Origin: Falsirhodobacter xinxiangensis
GTDB lineage: Bacteria; Pseudomonadota; Alphaproteobacteria; Rhodobacterales; Rhodobacteraceae
Assembly (NCBI RefSeq): GCF_004959935.1
Contig: NZ_SMYN01000017.1
Location: forward strand, 1-64,000
DNA length: 64,000 nucleotides
Reading direction: 5' to 3'
Positions 34,015 to 43,110 of the stretch are shown here, one piece after another; positions within the stretch are counted from its first letter, which is position 1; every line of letters begins with the position of its first letter. The position numbers were made by a program, and so were the translations under genes. The notes beneath the pieces were generated by a model, which did not search any database, had not been told where the DNA came from, and worked only from the letters and a program-made list of their open reading frames with translations.

Positions 34015-34197
34015 GAACTCCGTTCCCGAGGTCTGGGACGTTCCACACCAGGCGGATCGACCATCAGCGGGCGATAACCCGCAAGTGAATCTGGCACAAC
34101 CTCTACGACAGAGTGAATGCATCTACTTCATATGCGTGAGGATCTTCTTTGGGCTCCGAGCGTCATTCCGGCCGAATTTTATCGTGCAAATCGGGTC

Positions 34198-34260
34198 TTA
34201 AAAAGCCGCGGCCCATTGCCGCCGCTCACCCCACTGAGGCCGCTGCATTTGAAGCTTCCC
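34198..34260 (+). repeat. Dispersed repeat, partial copy 5
   Basis: Only the left arm is clear, AAGCCGCGGCCCATTGCCGCC (about 34203-34223), with a degenerate centre GCCGCTGCATTTGAAGCTTCC (34240-34260). The right arm with GCGGAC is missing. Confidence 0.4.
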
Positions 34261-34367
34261 CGAGGCGATCGGGGTGCCACGAGAAACACGTTCAACGTCT
34301 TGGCGTGGGACAGACCGGAACGCCGACCTAAGTCCCGTGATATGGATGATCACGGGGATGCAAGCGG

Positions 34368-34688
34368 TTGGCAGATACCACAAGGCGGTCTGGAGCCATA
34401 TGGGGATATGTCGCAGATACGCTGGCGTTGATCCTGTTTTTTACCACGACTGGCATCATCAATGAGCGCTTCATCGCAGGGATGACGTGGGAGCAGGTTT
34501 TTCATGCACGTCTGATTGGCGGTGTCTTGATGATCCCGGTCGGGCGGCCCTATGGGATGTGGCGAGATTGGAAGATGGCCCACGCTAGCGAGGAGATGCG
34601 TTTAGCCTACTGCGACGCCAGCCTACAGATCCGCTGTCTCCTCCGAAGGCGGCACCGAGAACGACAAGGCGAGGGCGGTTGCAAATAA
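34368..34688 (+). pseudogene. alaE: Truncated AlaE-like L-alanine exporter
   Basis: The first ~60 residues match the N-terminal half of AlaE (L-alanine exporter, ~149 residues, four membrane helices): YVADTLALILFFTTT, then GMTWEQVFHARL and RPYGMWRDW. In E. coli the equivalents are AVADTFAMVVY, GMSFEQSFYSRL and WPYGMYRD. After RDW the sequence turns into an arginine-rich, charged tail with no membrane helices. The second half of the exporter, with its own two helices, cannot be found in any frame just downstream. The start is TTG without a good Shine-Dalgarno. Probably a remnant; transport activity is unlikely. Confidence 0.65.
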
Positions 34689-34882
34689 GTGCCTCGTAGG
34701 AAATGCCATCATATAGCGGCCATCATGATGAGAAGGGCGGGAAGCCTGACTTTCTCTGCGCTCTAATCATCGTTCACGTAAATGAGCAGATGATAGGCTG
34801 TAAATCTTCGGTCAGGTGCCGCCAAGTATTTGCAGAATAAGGCTATAGACAGCCCGAGAGCTTCAATCCTGTTGCAGGAAGT
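34689..34882. other. Gene-free stretch
   Basis: About 190 bases between the alaE remnant and the 3' end of the MFS gene. Nothing recognisable, apart from possible readthrough of the minus-strand operon; no strong terminator hairpin was found. Confidence 0.3.
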
Positions 34883-36037
34883 CTAGCGTCGACGGTCAAG
34901 GCTGCGAGGGCGTAGGGATGTGACACCCCAAAGTGCAATTCCCGAGACGGCTAGCACCCCTGCCGACCCCAATGGACCCACGATGAGGCTAGCTACAAAT
35001 GGAAGGCAAAATTGCGCCACGCGATTGGCAGTCAGCCGCAATGACAATGAAGTGCCACGAGCAGATGTCGGCGCAACCATGAGTGTCAGCGCTATGGTGC
35101 TGGTAAGCGCGACTCCAATGCCAAACCCGACGGCAATCATGCTCACTGCCATCGCCCAAGCAGGCACTGGAAGCCCAAGCGAAATTAAGCCCGCTCCACC
35201 CGAAACCAAAGACCATGTCATGACCGAGCTTCGTCCGAACCGTCTGACGGCGCGGCTGAAGAACAGGCGTGAAACCATCGCCGCTGCGGCCCGCAAGCTT
35301 AGCAACGCGCCTATCATGGCCGGCGAAATACCTCTTTCCTCTCCCAAGAGCGGAAAGAAGGCCAGCACAAGATCCTGCGAAGCGACACAAATGCTTCCGA
35401 TCACGATAAGCCATCGAAGCCCGCGCGTGGAGGCAATCGTGGATAGCGGAACCTTAGCAGCCTTCGCCCTGCCTCGAGGCCTTGGTGCAACGCGCCACAG
35501 GATCGCAAGCGCCGCCACCAGAAGCACCGCACCAACAAAGGGCACGGCAAGTCGGTTACCCTCCCATGCTAGGAAAAGCGGGCCGATTGCTTGGCCCATT
35601 GATATGGCGACCATGTAGTCGCCAAGCATCTTGTCACGATGCACCCTGCTGGAACTGCGTGAAATCATCAGCTGCATTGCCGCCAGAACGAGCGTCTGCC
35701 CGATTCCGAGGATCGATGTCGCAACAATCAGAACCGAAAACGTCGGGACCGCCAGCATCAGGATCGCTGTCGCCACGAGGATGCACATACCCCCTGCCAT
35801 TGCGGAGGTCCGGGCACCCCCGCGGTCATTAAATCGGCCTAGGCCAATCGTCAGGAACACGGGCAAGATGGCGAATGTAGCCGAGAGTAAACCGACTGTC
35901 TGCGGCCCGAGTCCGATGTCGAGCGCGGAATATGTGGTCAGAACCCTCGTGAGCGGTACGGTCGCCTGCACCAGAAGCCCAGCCACCATCACCGGCAGGG
36001 CCACTGATGTCAGGATCTGCCGTTTGCTATTGTCCAA
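34883..36037 (-). CDS. Major facilitator superfamily transporter
   Basis: An MFS permease of about 384 residues with ~12 predicted membrane helices. The loop after helix 2 carries GLGRFNDRGGARTS, the MFS motif-A equivalent (G-R-x-x-D-R-x-G). The start is uncertain. An ATG at 36115 would overlap the HMG-CoA-lyase-like gene by 89 bases, whereas TTG at 36037 overlaps it by 11 and follows GGGCGGGCC, so I prefer the latter. It is the last gene of the operon starting at 45920 and may export or import a pathway compound. The substrate is unknown. Confidence 0.8.
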   Translation of the reverse strand: MDNSKRQILTSVALPVMVAGLLVQATVPLTRVLTTYSALDIGLGPQTVGLLSATFAILPVFLTIGLGRFNDRGGARTSAMAGGMCILVATAILMLAVPTFSVLIVATSILGIGQTLVLAAMQLMISRSSSRVHRDKMLGDYMVAISMGQAIGPLFLAWEGNRLAVPFVGAVLLVAALAILWRVAPRPRGRAKAAKVPLSTIASTRGLRWLIVIGSICVASQDLVLAFFPLLGEERGISPAMIGALLSLRAAAAMVSRLFFSRAVRRFGRSSVMTWSLVSGGAGLISLGLPVPAWAMAVSMIAVGFGIGVALTSTIALTLMVAPTSARGTSLSLRLTANRVAQFCLPFVASLIVGPLGSAGVLAVSGIALWGVTSLRPRSLDRRR

Positions 36038-36986
36038 GGCCCGCCCGAATTGTGTGCAGACTTCCCCCCTTGCGCACAGAACCGGGAAGTGGGTGTCCGA
36101 CAATCCGTTCGGCAAGCACGGACGCCTCGATCAGCGCGTTGAAGTCTATGCCTGTTTCGATGCCCGCCTCTTCGCATAGGAAGACGAAATCCTCGGTGCA
36201 GAGGTTTCCGGCTGCCCCTTTATGCGCGGCAAAGGGGCAGCCCCCCAGCCCTCCTACCGAAGTGTCGAAATCGGAGACGCCCATTTCCAGCCCCGCCTGT
36301 GCATTTGCGATCGCCATGCCGCGGGTATCGTGCAGGTGCAACGACAGCGACTGATTGGGATACCGCTCCCGGATTGTGCCGACCGTGCGTGTGACCTGTC
36401 CCGGCGTTGCCCACCCCATTGTGTCGGAAAGGCCGATTGTTTCCAGTGTCACGTCAGCCTCAGCTGCAAGGGCGAACACGTCCTCCAGCGTTGCAAGAAG
36501 CTGGTCCAGCGGGATATCGCCCTGGAAATTGCACCCGAATGCCGCATTCACGCTGCCTTTGGTGATAGGCACGTTGTTGGCCTTGAACAGCGCAATCATC
36601 TCGCGCCGCGTCTCTCGTTGTCGTTCGGGCGTCATGTCCATGTTGCGCGACAGGAACGCAGACGAAGCCGACAGGCTGATCCCCCCCTCAATCGAAAGCC
36701 GTCCGGTCGCTATCGCGCGGTCGAGGCCGCGCGCGTTCAGGTATAGGCTGGTATAACGCACGCCGGGGCGCAGGGTCAGGCCGGCGACCACATCCTCGGC
36801 GTCGTTCCATTGCGGCACCTTCTTAGGGCTGACGAAGGACACCGTCTGGATCTCGGCCAGGCCGGTCTGCGACAGCGCGTCGATCAACGCGATCTTGTCG
36901 GCGGTCGGGACCCGCGTCTTCTCGATCTGGATGCCCTCGCGCGGGCCATCCTCGTTTATGGTGACACGTTTGGGAAGATCGCTCAT
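36027..36986 (-). CDS. HMG-CoA lyase-like enzyme
   Basis: A 319-residue TIM-barrel lyase of the HMG-CoA lyase family, which splits 3-hydroxy-3-methylglutaryl-CoA or related CoA esters to acetyl-CoA plus a keto acid. The N-terminal NEDGPREGIQ corresponds to the catalytic 'GPRDGLQ' loop, with E in place of the metal-binding D. The second metal site HLHDTRG (~232) and the C-terminal signature GGLGGCPFA (~262, catalytic Cys) are present. The start at 36986 overlaps the permease stop as ATGA. With the CoA-transferase and the CitE-like lyase in the operon it suggests breakdown of a branched hydroxy-dicarboxylate. Confidence 0.85.
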   Translation of the reverse strand: MSDLPKRVTINEDGPREGIQIEKTRVPTADKIALIDALSQTGLAEIQTVSFVSPKKVPQWNDAEDVVAGLTLRPGVRYTSLYLNARGLDRAIATGRLSIEGGISLSASSAFLSRNMDMTPERQRETRREMIALFKANNVPITKGSVNAAFGCNFQGDIPLDQLLATLEDVFALAAEADVTLETIGLSDTMGWATPGQVTRTVGTIRERYPNQSLSLHLHDTRGMAIANAQAGLEMGVSDFDTSVGGLGGCPFAAHKGAAGNLCTEDFVFLCEEAGIETGIDFNALIEASVLAERIVGHPLPGSVRKGGSLHTIRAGLGQ

Positions 36987-38725
36987 TTTACCAGCCTCAC
37001 TCCGAAGACGCCCTGCGCCAGCGCGATAAAGAAAACGGTCAGTCCGATCTGGACCGCCGACAGCGCGGCCATCGGCCCGATATCGCCATTGACCCAATAG
37101 CGGAGCATTGATGTGCCAAGCACCTCGGTCCCCGGCCCGAACAGGAAGACGGCGGTGGAGTATTCCTTAAGGAAGGCGACGAAGATCAGCGCATAGGCCC
37201 CCAGCATCGCCGGCCGCAGCAGGTGCAGGATAATCCCCGTCGTTGCCTGCCACCACGTCGCGCCCATCACCCGCGCGGCACGGTCCAGATCCGGCCCGAT
37301 CTGCGCCAGCGCCGGCGACAGCACGCCGAACCCCGTCGGCAAATAGCGCGACAGATAGGCCAGCCCGATGATCCAGATCGTACCATTCAGCGCCGACAGG
37401 CCCGGCACCGTCAGCATGGCATAGAACACGCCCAGCCCCGCGATGACCCCCGGCACGGCGCGCGGCATCAGCGCGATATATTTCAGCGGCCCGCGCCAGC
37501 GGAAGGTCGACCTATGCACCACCAGCGCCACCAGCGAATAGGCCACCGTCGCAAGGAACCCGCCGCCGATCGCCAGAACCAGCGTGTTCGTCAGCGACCG
37601 GATGTTGGACGGATTGGCCAGCGCCTCGGCAAAGTTTGCCAGCGTCAGCAGGTTCACCAGCGGCACCAGCGGCGACAGGAAGCTGACGAAGGCGCGCAGC
37701 AGCACCATGCCAAGCGGTATCGCAATCCCCAGCAGAACATAGGCCATGACCAGCGCAAAGGCGGGCCAGCGCCAGACGCCCAGATCGAAGATGCGCGCGG
37801 CGGTTGCCTTGCCGCTGACAGTCTGGAACCGACGCGGGTTGCCGACGATCTTTTCCTGCAGCAAAATTAGCACCGCGATGATCGCCAGCAGCAGCACAGT
37901 CGCCGCACCGACGACGCCGTAGTTGGGCTGCGGACGCTCGATCCCTTCGGCGTAGATGAAGGTCATGAACATCTCGATCCCCACCGGCTTGCCGATGATC
38001 AGCGGGATCGACAGCGATTCCAGCGCCCCGAGGAAGTTCAGGATGCCGCTATAGGCGATGGCGGGCAGCAGCATCGGCAGCGTGATGCGCGTGACCACGC
38101 GCCACGGCCCCGCGCCGCAGGTCCGCGCCGCATCTTCAAGCGAGCTGTCCGACAGTGCCATCGCCCCAAGGCAGAACACCACCGTGACGGGGATCGACGA
38201 GATGCCCGAGATCACCGACATCCCCGAGATGGAATAGAGGTTCCATGGCACCACTCCGAAGGTTGTCCGCATCCACAGCGTCACGAACCCCGACGGCCCG
38301 TAGGCCACGAACCACCCGAACGCAAACACCAGCCCCGAGATGAACAGCGGCCAAAGCGTCACGCTACCGAACATGCGCGCCAGCGGCAGGTTCGTGCGCC
38401 CGATCAGCAGCGCCAGCACCGCCCCGAGCCCTTGCGAGATCACCGTGGACCAGAAGGAAAACGTCAGCGAATTCCACACCACCCCGCCGAAGGCCGGAGC
38501 CGACAGGATGGCGCGGTAGTTAGCGGTCGTCAGCTCTTGCCCCGTGGCATAGATCGGGCGGTCGATGACGCTCTGATACAGGATCGGCAGGATCGGCCCC
38601 AGCACGACCAGCACCGTCACCAGCGCAAGGCCGTATTGGATCGCCCTTGCCTGACGGTCGCTTCCCTGCCCGCCGGGGCGGTGGCCGGTCGCGACCCTCG
38701 GTGCCTCTGTGGTCTGTGCGGACAC
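36983..38725 (-). CDS. Fused ABC permease (Fbp/Sfu type), second system
   Basis: A 580-residue inner-membrane protein with two tandem permease domains of ~6 helices each, as in FbpB/SfuB and related importers of ferric ions or organic acids. The EAA loops can be placed at about SSLEDAARTCGAGPWRVVTRI (first half) and DLDRAARVMGATWWQATT (second half). It is paired with the binding protein encoded 9 bases upstream. No ATPase gene follows, so it probably uses the one at 42013-43110. It overlaps the HMG-CoA-lyase-like gene by 4 bases. Confidence 0.9.
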   Translation of the reverse strand: MSAQTTEAPRVATGHRPGGQGSDRQARAIQYGLALVTVLVVLGPILPILYQSVIDRPIYATGQELTTANYRAILSAPAFGGVVWNSLTFSFWSTVISQGLGAVLALLIGRTNLPLARMFGSVTLWPLFISGLVFAFGWFVAYGPSGFVTLWMRTTFGVVPWNLYSISGMSVISGISSIPVTVVFCLGAMALSDSSLEDAARTCGAGPWRVVTRITLPMLLPAIAYSGILNFLGALESLSIPLIIGKPVGIEMFMTFIYAEGIERPQPNYGVVGAATVLLLAIIAVLILLQEKIVGNPRRFQTVSGKATAARIFDLGVWRWPAFALVMAYVLLGIAIPLGMVLLRAFVSFLSPLVPLVNLLTLANFAEALANPSNIRSLTNTLVLAIGGGFLATVAYSLVALVVHRSTFRWRGPLKYIALMPRAVPGVIAGLGVFYAMLTVPGLSALNGTIWIIGLAYLSRYLPTGFGVLSPALAQIGPDLDRAARVMGATWWQATTGIILHLLRPAMLGAYALIFVAFLKEYSTAVFLFGPGTEVLGTSMLRYWVNGDIGPMAALSAVQIGLTVFFIALAQGVFGVRLVK

Positions 38726-38734
38726 GATATGCTC

Positions 38735-39826
38735 CTAACGGCCTGTAGCCTGACGATAGCGGGCGACGAAAGCATCGAACGTCTCGTTCGAGGCCAATTC
38801 CGCATCGAAGGTGATCGGGATCATGTTCTCCTCTCCGATCTGGGCGACGACTTCGGCATAGGTCAGCCCGCCATCGACATCGGCCGAGGTCACATCGGGG
38901 CGCAGCGGCGTGCGCGCGCGTTTGCCAAGGCTGATCTGCCCGTCGCGCGACAAAAGCACGTCCAGCATAACCTTGGCGCTTTCGGGCGAATTCGCGGTCT
39001 TGGGGGCGGCGGCGCCGCGCAGCACGATGGGGTTGCCGTCCTTGATCGGTGCAAGGCCCACGATTTCCGCCCGCGCGGGGTCTTTCAGCGCCAGCCGTGC
39101 CACGCCTGCGCCCATGAAATAGGCCAGCGCGTATTCGCCGGTGGTCACCTTTTCCAGCATGGGGCCGGTGCCGTCGGGGCGGGTCATCGGGGCCAGCACG
39201 TCCAGCCATTCCCACGCCTTGTCGCCGTGGAACTTCACAAAGGCGCTGTGCGCGTTGTAGCCGTAGGGCGTCGTCGCGTCATAGGTGGTGATCGTGCCGT
39301 TGAAGACCTGCGGGTTTTCCGCTGCCAGTTCCGCAAGTTGGCCCATGCTGTCCGGCACCATATCCTCGGGCAGCAGCGCCTTGTTCCACATCAGCATCAT
39401 CGGGTCGGCGGCGATGGTGTAAAGGCCGGGATGCGGCATGCTCCATGCGGGATAGACCGATGCCTCGGGCGAGGCATAGGGCGTGATCTGGTCGGTCTCC
39501 ATCATCTTGACCCATGTCGCGATATCGGTCGTGACAATCAGATCTGCCGACGGCTGCCCCGAGGCGACCTCAGCCTGATACCGCGCACCGATCTCGCCAC
39601 TGTTCAATTCAAGGAATTGCACCTCCACTTCGGGCAGCAGGGCGTTGAACAGCTCGACCGCGCCCTCCCACTGGACGGGCTCCATGTTGGTGTAGACCAG
39701 CAGCGGCCCTTCGCCGCGTGCCGTTTCCAGCATCGCAGTATAGGTTTCGGGATAGCCGTCCGGGACCTGAGCGTGGGCGTGACCGGCCAGCGCTATCGCG
39801 GCAAGGGTCATCAAAGTATGTTTCAT
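38735..39826 (-). CDS. ABC substrate-binding protein (Fbp-like), second system
   Basis: A 363-residue periplasmic binding protein of solute-binding family 1/FbpA-like type. A signal peptide MKHTLMTLAAIALAGHAHA-Q starts at ATG 39826, preceded by GGAGGAAACG; the longer frame to 39865 lacks a signal. The core includes GEGPLLVYTNMEPVQWEGAVE (~35-55), as in iron/organic-anion binders. It is about one-third similar by eye to the binding protein at 44814-45920, so the two systems look like diverged duplicates. The gene order (binding protein, permease) repeats that of the first system. Confidence 0.9.
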   Translation of the reverse strand: MKHTLMTLAAIALAGHAHAQVPDGYPETYTAMLETARGEGPLLVYTNMEPVQWEGAVELFNALLPEVEVQFLELNSGEIGARYQAEVASGQPSADLIVTTDIATWVKMMETDQITPYASPEASVYPAWSMPHPGLYTIAADPMMLMWNKALLPEDMVPDSMGQLAELAAENPQVFNGTITTYDATTPYGYNAHSAFVKFHGDKAWEWLDVLAPMTRPDGTGPMLEKVTTGEYALAYFMGAGVARLALKDPARAEIVGLAPIKDGNPIVLRGAAAPKTANSPESAKVMLDVLLSRDGQISLGKRARTPLRPDVTSADVDGGLTYAEVVAQIGEENMIPITFDAELASNETFDAFVARYRQATGR

Positions 39827-39875
39827 CGTTTCCTCCTCCGTTGCTGCCGGCCTCCCCGCCGGCATGGGGGTATTT

Positions 39876-41129
39876 TCAGATCTTGCCGCGATGAACCGCG
39901 CCGCTCTCCTCCAAGGCTGCGCGTTCCACTTTGTCCATTCCGATCAGCGAAAGCACTTCGTCATTGTCCTGCCCGATGGAGGGGGCGGGGCGGTAATAGT
40001 GTGCCGGTGTCTTGCTGAGCTGGTTGGCGAAACCGAACATCGTGATCTCGCCCATTTCGGGGTCGGGCAGATCGACTACGACCTCGGTGTCCTGAAAATG
40101 CGGATCGTCCATGATATGCGATATGTCGTAGATCGGGGCGACCGTCACGTCGCGGGCTTCAAAGAAGGCGACGGCTTCGGGCTGAGTCATGGTGGCCATG
40201 AAATCGGCAACCCAACCGAGGATTTCGTCTTTCCGTTCGGTCCGCGCAGCGGCGGTGTTGTAGTTGGGGTCGCTGTTCAGATGACCCTTCCCGATCGCCT
40301 CGAACACGCGTTGCGGCATCGGCTCCATCGACGCCGACAGCGTCACGTAATTGCCGTCGCCGGTGCGGAACAGCCCGCGCGGCACGGTATACTGGGCTGA
40401 GTTGCTGTCGCGCGGGCGCACCTGACCCGACAGCTGGTAGTTGGCGGCTTGGGGGCCCTGGCTGATGAACAGCGGGGTGAACAACGACTGGTCGATCACC
40501 TGACCGCCGCCGTCGGGCATCTGCGCATGACGCAGCGCCGCCAGCGCGGATACGGCGGCGCAGTAGCCTGCCATCGTGTCGGCCAGCGGGCCAGGGGGCA
40601 AAACCGGCTCGCGGTCCGGAAAGCCGTTGGCGGCGGCGAAACCGGTCATGCCCTCTGCTAGCGTGCCGAAGCCAGGGCGATTGCGGTAGGGGCCGGTCTG
40701 GCCCCAGCCCGAAATCCGCACGATAACGAGGCGAGGGTTCAGCGCCAGCAGGTTTTCCGGCGACAGCCCGATCTTCTCCAGCGTGCCGGGGCGAAAATTT
40801 TCCACCAGCATATCGGCCTCGGGGACCAGTCGTTTCAGCACATCCACCGCACCGGCGCGGCGCAGGTCCAGCCCGAGGCTTTTCTTGCTGCGCGACAGGT
40901 TCTTCCAGTGCGTAGAATAGCCCGACCGCAGCCAGTGACGCAGCGTGTCGCCTGCAGCCGGTTCGATCTTGATGACCTCGGCCCCCAGATCAGCCAGCAG
41001 GAAGGTCGCGGTGTTGCCAGAGACGAGACGGCTAAGGTCCAACACGCGGACCCCTGACAGCGGCCCAACTGCGTCGGGGGTGAAATCGCGCTTGTGGATC
41101 GTCGTTTGGGGAGGGGTTTTCGTCAGCAT
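39876..41129 (-). CDS. Class III CoA-transferase (CaiB/BaiF family)
   Basis: A 417-residue formyl-CoA-transferase/CaiB-family enzyme that moves CoA between carboxylates. Recognisable parts are LSGVRVLDLSRLVSGNTATFLLADLGAEVIKIE near 20-50, NRPGFGTLAEGMTGF near 150, and GPLADTMAGY near 180. The D in LAD of the last is the expected catalytic aspartate. It lies between the CitE-like lyase (7-base overlap upstream) and the second binding protein. In context it most likely activates the imported dicarboxylate with succinyl-CoA or acetyl-CoA; the acceptor is unknown. Confidence 0.9.
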   Translation of the reverse strand: MLTKTPPQTTIHKRDFTPDAVGPLSGVRVLDLSRLVSGNTATFLLADLGAEVIKIEPAAGDTLRHWLRSGYSTHWKNLSRSKKSLGLDLRRAGAVDVLKRLVPEADMLVENFRPGTLEKIGLSPENLLALNPRLVIVRISGWGQTGPYRNRPGFGTLAEGMTGFAAANGFPDREPVLPPGPLADTMAGYCAAVSALAALRHAQMPDGGGQVIDQSLFTPLFISQGPQAANYQLSGQVRPRDSNSAQYTVPRGLFRTGDGNYVTLSASMEPMPQRVFEAIGKGHLNSDPNYNTAAARTERKDEILGWVADFMATMTQPEAVAFFEARDVTVAPIYDISHIMDDPHFQDTEVVVDLPDPEMGEITMFGFANQLSKTPAHYYRPAPSIGQDNDEVLSLIGMDKVERAALEESGAVHRGKI

Positions 41130-42016
41130 TTGTTTTCCCGATCATGGGCCGCGGCGATCGCTTTGGCTGTGGCGAGTGTGGCAAGGGCGCGGGCAAGCAC
41201 GGGGCGGTCGATCATCTTGCCCTCGTAGGAAAAGGCGCCGCGCCCTTGCGCGACGGCATCCTCATTGGCGGCGACGATGCCTTGGGCGCGGTCGATTTCG
41301 GCAGGTGTCGGGGAAAACTCTTCGTTCAGCACCGGGATTTGGTCGGGATGGATCGCGCTGCCGCCGGAAAAGCCCATGCGGCGGCCTCGGCGCACAGCCT
41401 CGCGCAGCCCGTCCAGATCGGTGTAATCGGCGACGGTGCCGACATAACCGAAGGGTTCGATCCCCGCCGCGCGGGCGGCAAAGACGATCATCTGCTTCGG
41501 CAGCGCCAGCGCATCGGCGGCAGGCTCCATCCGGCAGTCGGCGGCAATATCTTCGGCCCCCAGCCCGATGCCGAACAGGCGCGGATCTGCGGCAGCGATC
41601 TCGCGCGCGTTATATAGCGCCGCGGCGCTTTCGACGGCGGCGGTCAGACCGATCCCGCCGGGAGGAAGGCCGCGCTCCTCCTCCAGTTCAAGGATCGTTT
41701 CGGACAGGAGACGCACGTGATCCGCGCTTTCCGCCTTGGCGATGGAAATATAGGCGATGCCCGGGATCACTGCGGCTTCCAGATCGGCGATGGCCATCCG
41801 CAGGGGGCGGTTGATACGGATGCCGACCCCCGCGCCCCGCTGGCCAGCGGAGGCGGCAGCATCGCGCAGCGCAGCGCGGGCGGCGGGCTTGGCCGACAGG
41901 GTGACGCCGTCCTCAAGGTCCAGCGTGATCGTGTCGGCCCCGCGCAGATGCGCTTTGGCAATGAAGCGATCCGAACTGAGCGGGACCGTGAGGCTGGACC
42001 TTCGCAGCATCCTCAT
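41123..42016 (-). CDS. CitE/HpcH-family CoA-ester lyase
   Basis: A 297-residue CitE-like (malyl/citramalyl-CoA lyase superfamily) TIM-barrel enzyme. The N-terminus has LDLEDGVTLSAKPAAR near 33-48 and the conserved arginine in GIRINRPL near 66. The magnesium ligands are E in AVESAAALYNA (~145) and D in GAEDIAADC (~170). Such enzymes cleave 3-hydroxyacyl-CoAs such as citramalyl- or malyl-CoA into acetyl-CoA and a 2-oxo acid. The start overlaps the ATPase stop as ATGA. It is the natural step after the CoA-transferase in this operon. Confidence 0.9.
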   Translation of the reverse strand: MRMLRRSSLTVPLSSDRFIAKAHLRGADTITLDLEDGVTLSAKPAARAALRDAAASAGQRGAGVGIRINRPLRMAIADLEAAVIPGIAYISIAKAESADHVRLLSETILELEEERGLPPGGIGLTAAVESAAALYNAREIAAADPRLFGIGLGAEDIAADCRMEPAADALALPKQMIVFAARAAGIEPFGYVGTVADYTDLDGLREAVRRGRRMGFSGGSAIHPDQIPVLNEEFSPTPAEIDRAQGIVAANEDAVAQGRGAFSYEGKMIDRPVLARALATLATAKAIAAAHDRENKC

Positions 42017-43110
42017 GCGGCACCCGCCGTCACGGGGGCCAGCGTATCGGCGGAGGCACGGAAGACCGCGCCCGCACCGTCCGGCACGCGGATGGTCAGG
42101 TTGTCGGCCTCCAGCCTGTCCTCGACCTCTAGTCGGACCGCATTGCCGCCGATGTCGATGCTGACCTGCCAGCGACCGCCGATATAGGCCTGCCCCATGA
42201 CACGGGCGCGCAGGACGGTGCCCGGCCCATCGCCCGTCAGAAGCTGGTTCGGGCGGAGGGCAAGCGTCGCGGGCTGGCCCGCCACCGCGCGGGCGCTTGC
42301 AGGCAGGCCGAGCGTCTGGCCATCGGGGAATCGCAGATGCATCCGCCCCGCGCTGCCCGCCGCCACGCCCGTCAGGAAGTTCGTCGTGCCGATGAAATCC
42401 GCGACGAAGGCATCCGTGGGATTCTCGTAGATTTCCTGCGGGGTGCCGATCTGGGCAATCTCGCCCTTATTCATCACGACGATGCGGTCGGACAGCGACA
42501 GCGCCTCCACCTGATCGTGGGTGACGTAGATCGTGGTCATCCGCAGCTTGTCGCGCAGTTCCGCCAGCCAGATGCGGGCACGGTCGCGCAGTTTCGCGTC
42601 GAGGTTCGACAGCGGCTCGTCCAGCAGTAGGATCTCGGGGTTGTAGACCAGCGTGCGGGCCAATGCGACGCGCTGCTGCTGGCCGCCCGAAAGTTCGTGC
42701 GGGAAGCGGTCGGCATAGGGGCCCATTTCGACCAGATCCAGCGCTTGGGCGATACGGCGAGTCTGTTCGGCCTTCGGCACGCGGCGCAGTTTCAACGGAA
42801 AGGACAGGTTCTTGGCCACCGTCATATGCGGCCAGAGCGCATAGCTTTGGAACACCAACCCGCAGCCCCGCGCCTCGGGCGGCAGAAAGATACCCTTCGC
42901 TCCGTCATAGAACGTGCGCTCTCCGATGCGGATGCTCCCTTCGGTCGGACGGTCCAACCCGGCGATGGCGGCCAGCGTCGTCGATTTGCCGCAGCCCGAC
43001 GGCCCGAGGAAGCTGACGAATTCCCCGTCGCGGACGTGCAGCGAGAAGTCCTTGAGCGCGGTGAACGCCCCGAACCGTTTGACCAGATGATCGATGACAA
43101 GCTCAGCCAT
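42013..43110 (-). CDS. ABC transporter ATPase (Fbp/Pot type)
   Basis: A 365-residue ATPase with Walker A GPSGCGKST (~37-45), Q-loop VFQSYALWPH, signature LSGGQQQRVALAR (~138-150) and Walker B ILLLDEPLSNLD (~158-169). A C-terminal TOBE domain (~285-355) marks it as a CUT1/FbpC/PotA-type subunit. It is the only ATPase in an operon with two permease and binding-protein pairs, so it probably energises both. It overlaps the upstream permease gene by 8 bases and the CitE gene by 4. Confidence 0.93.
   Translation of the reverse strand: MAELVIDHLVKRFGAFTALKDFSLHVRDGEFVSFLGPSGCGKSTTLAAIAGLDRPTEGSIRIGERTFYDGAKGIFLPPEARGCGLVFQSYALWPHMTVAKNLSFPLKLRRVPKAEQTRRIAQALDLVEMGPYADRFPHELSGGQQQRVALARTLVYNPEILLLDEPLSNLDAKLRDRARIWLAELRDKLRMTTIYVTHDQVEALSLSDRIVVMNKGEIAQIGTPQEIYENPTDAFVADFIGTTNFLTGVAAGSAGRMHLRFPDGQTLGLPASARAVAGQPATLALRPNQLLTGDGPGTVLRARVMGQAYIGGRWQVSIDIGGNAVRLEVEDRLEADNLTIRVPDGAGAVFRASADTLAPVTAGAA

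Noticed and set aside
36038-36115. ATG at 36115 as the start of the MFS transporter
   Set aside because: It would overlap the HMG-CoA-lyase-like gene by 89 bases and add a non-membrane, low-homology N-terminus. TTG at 36037 fits the operon's short overlaps.
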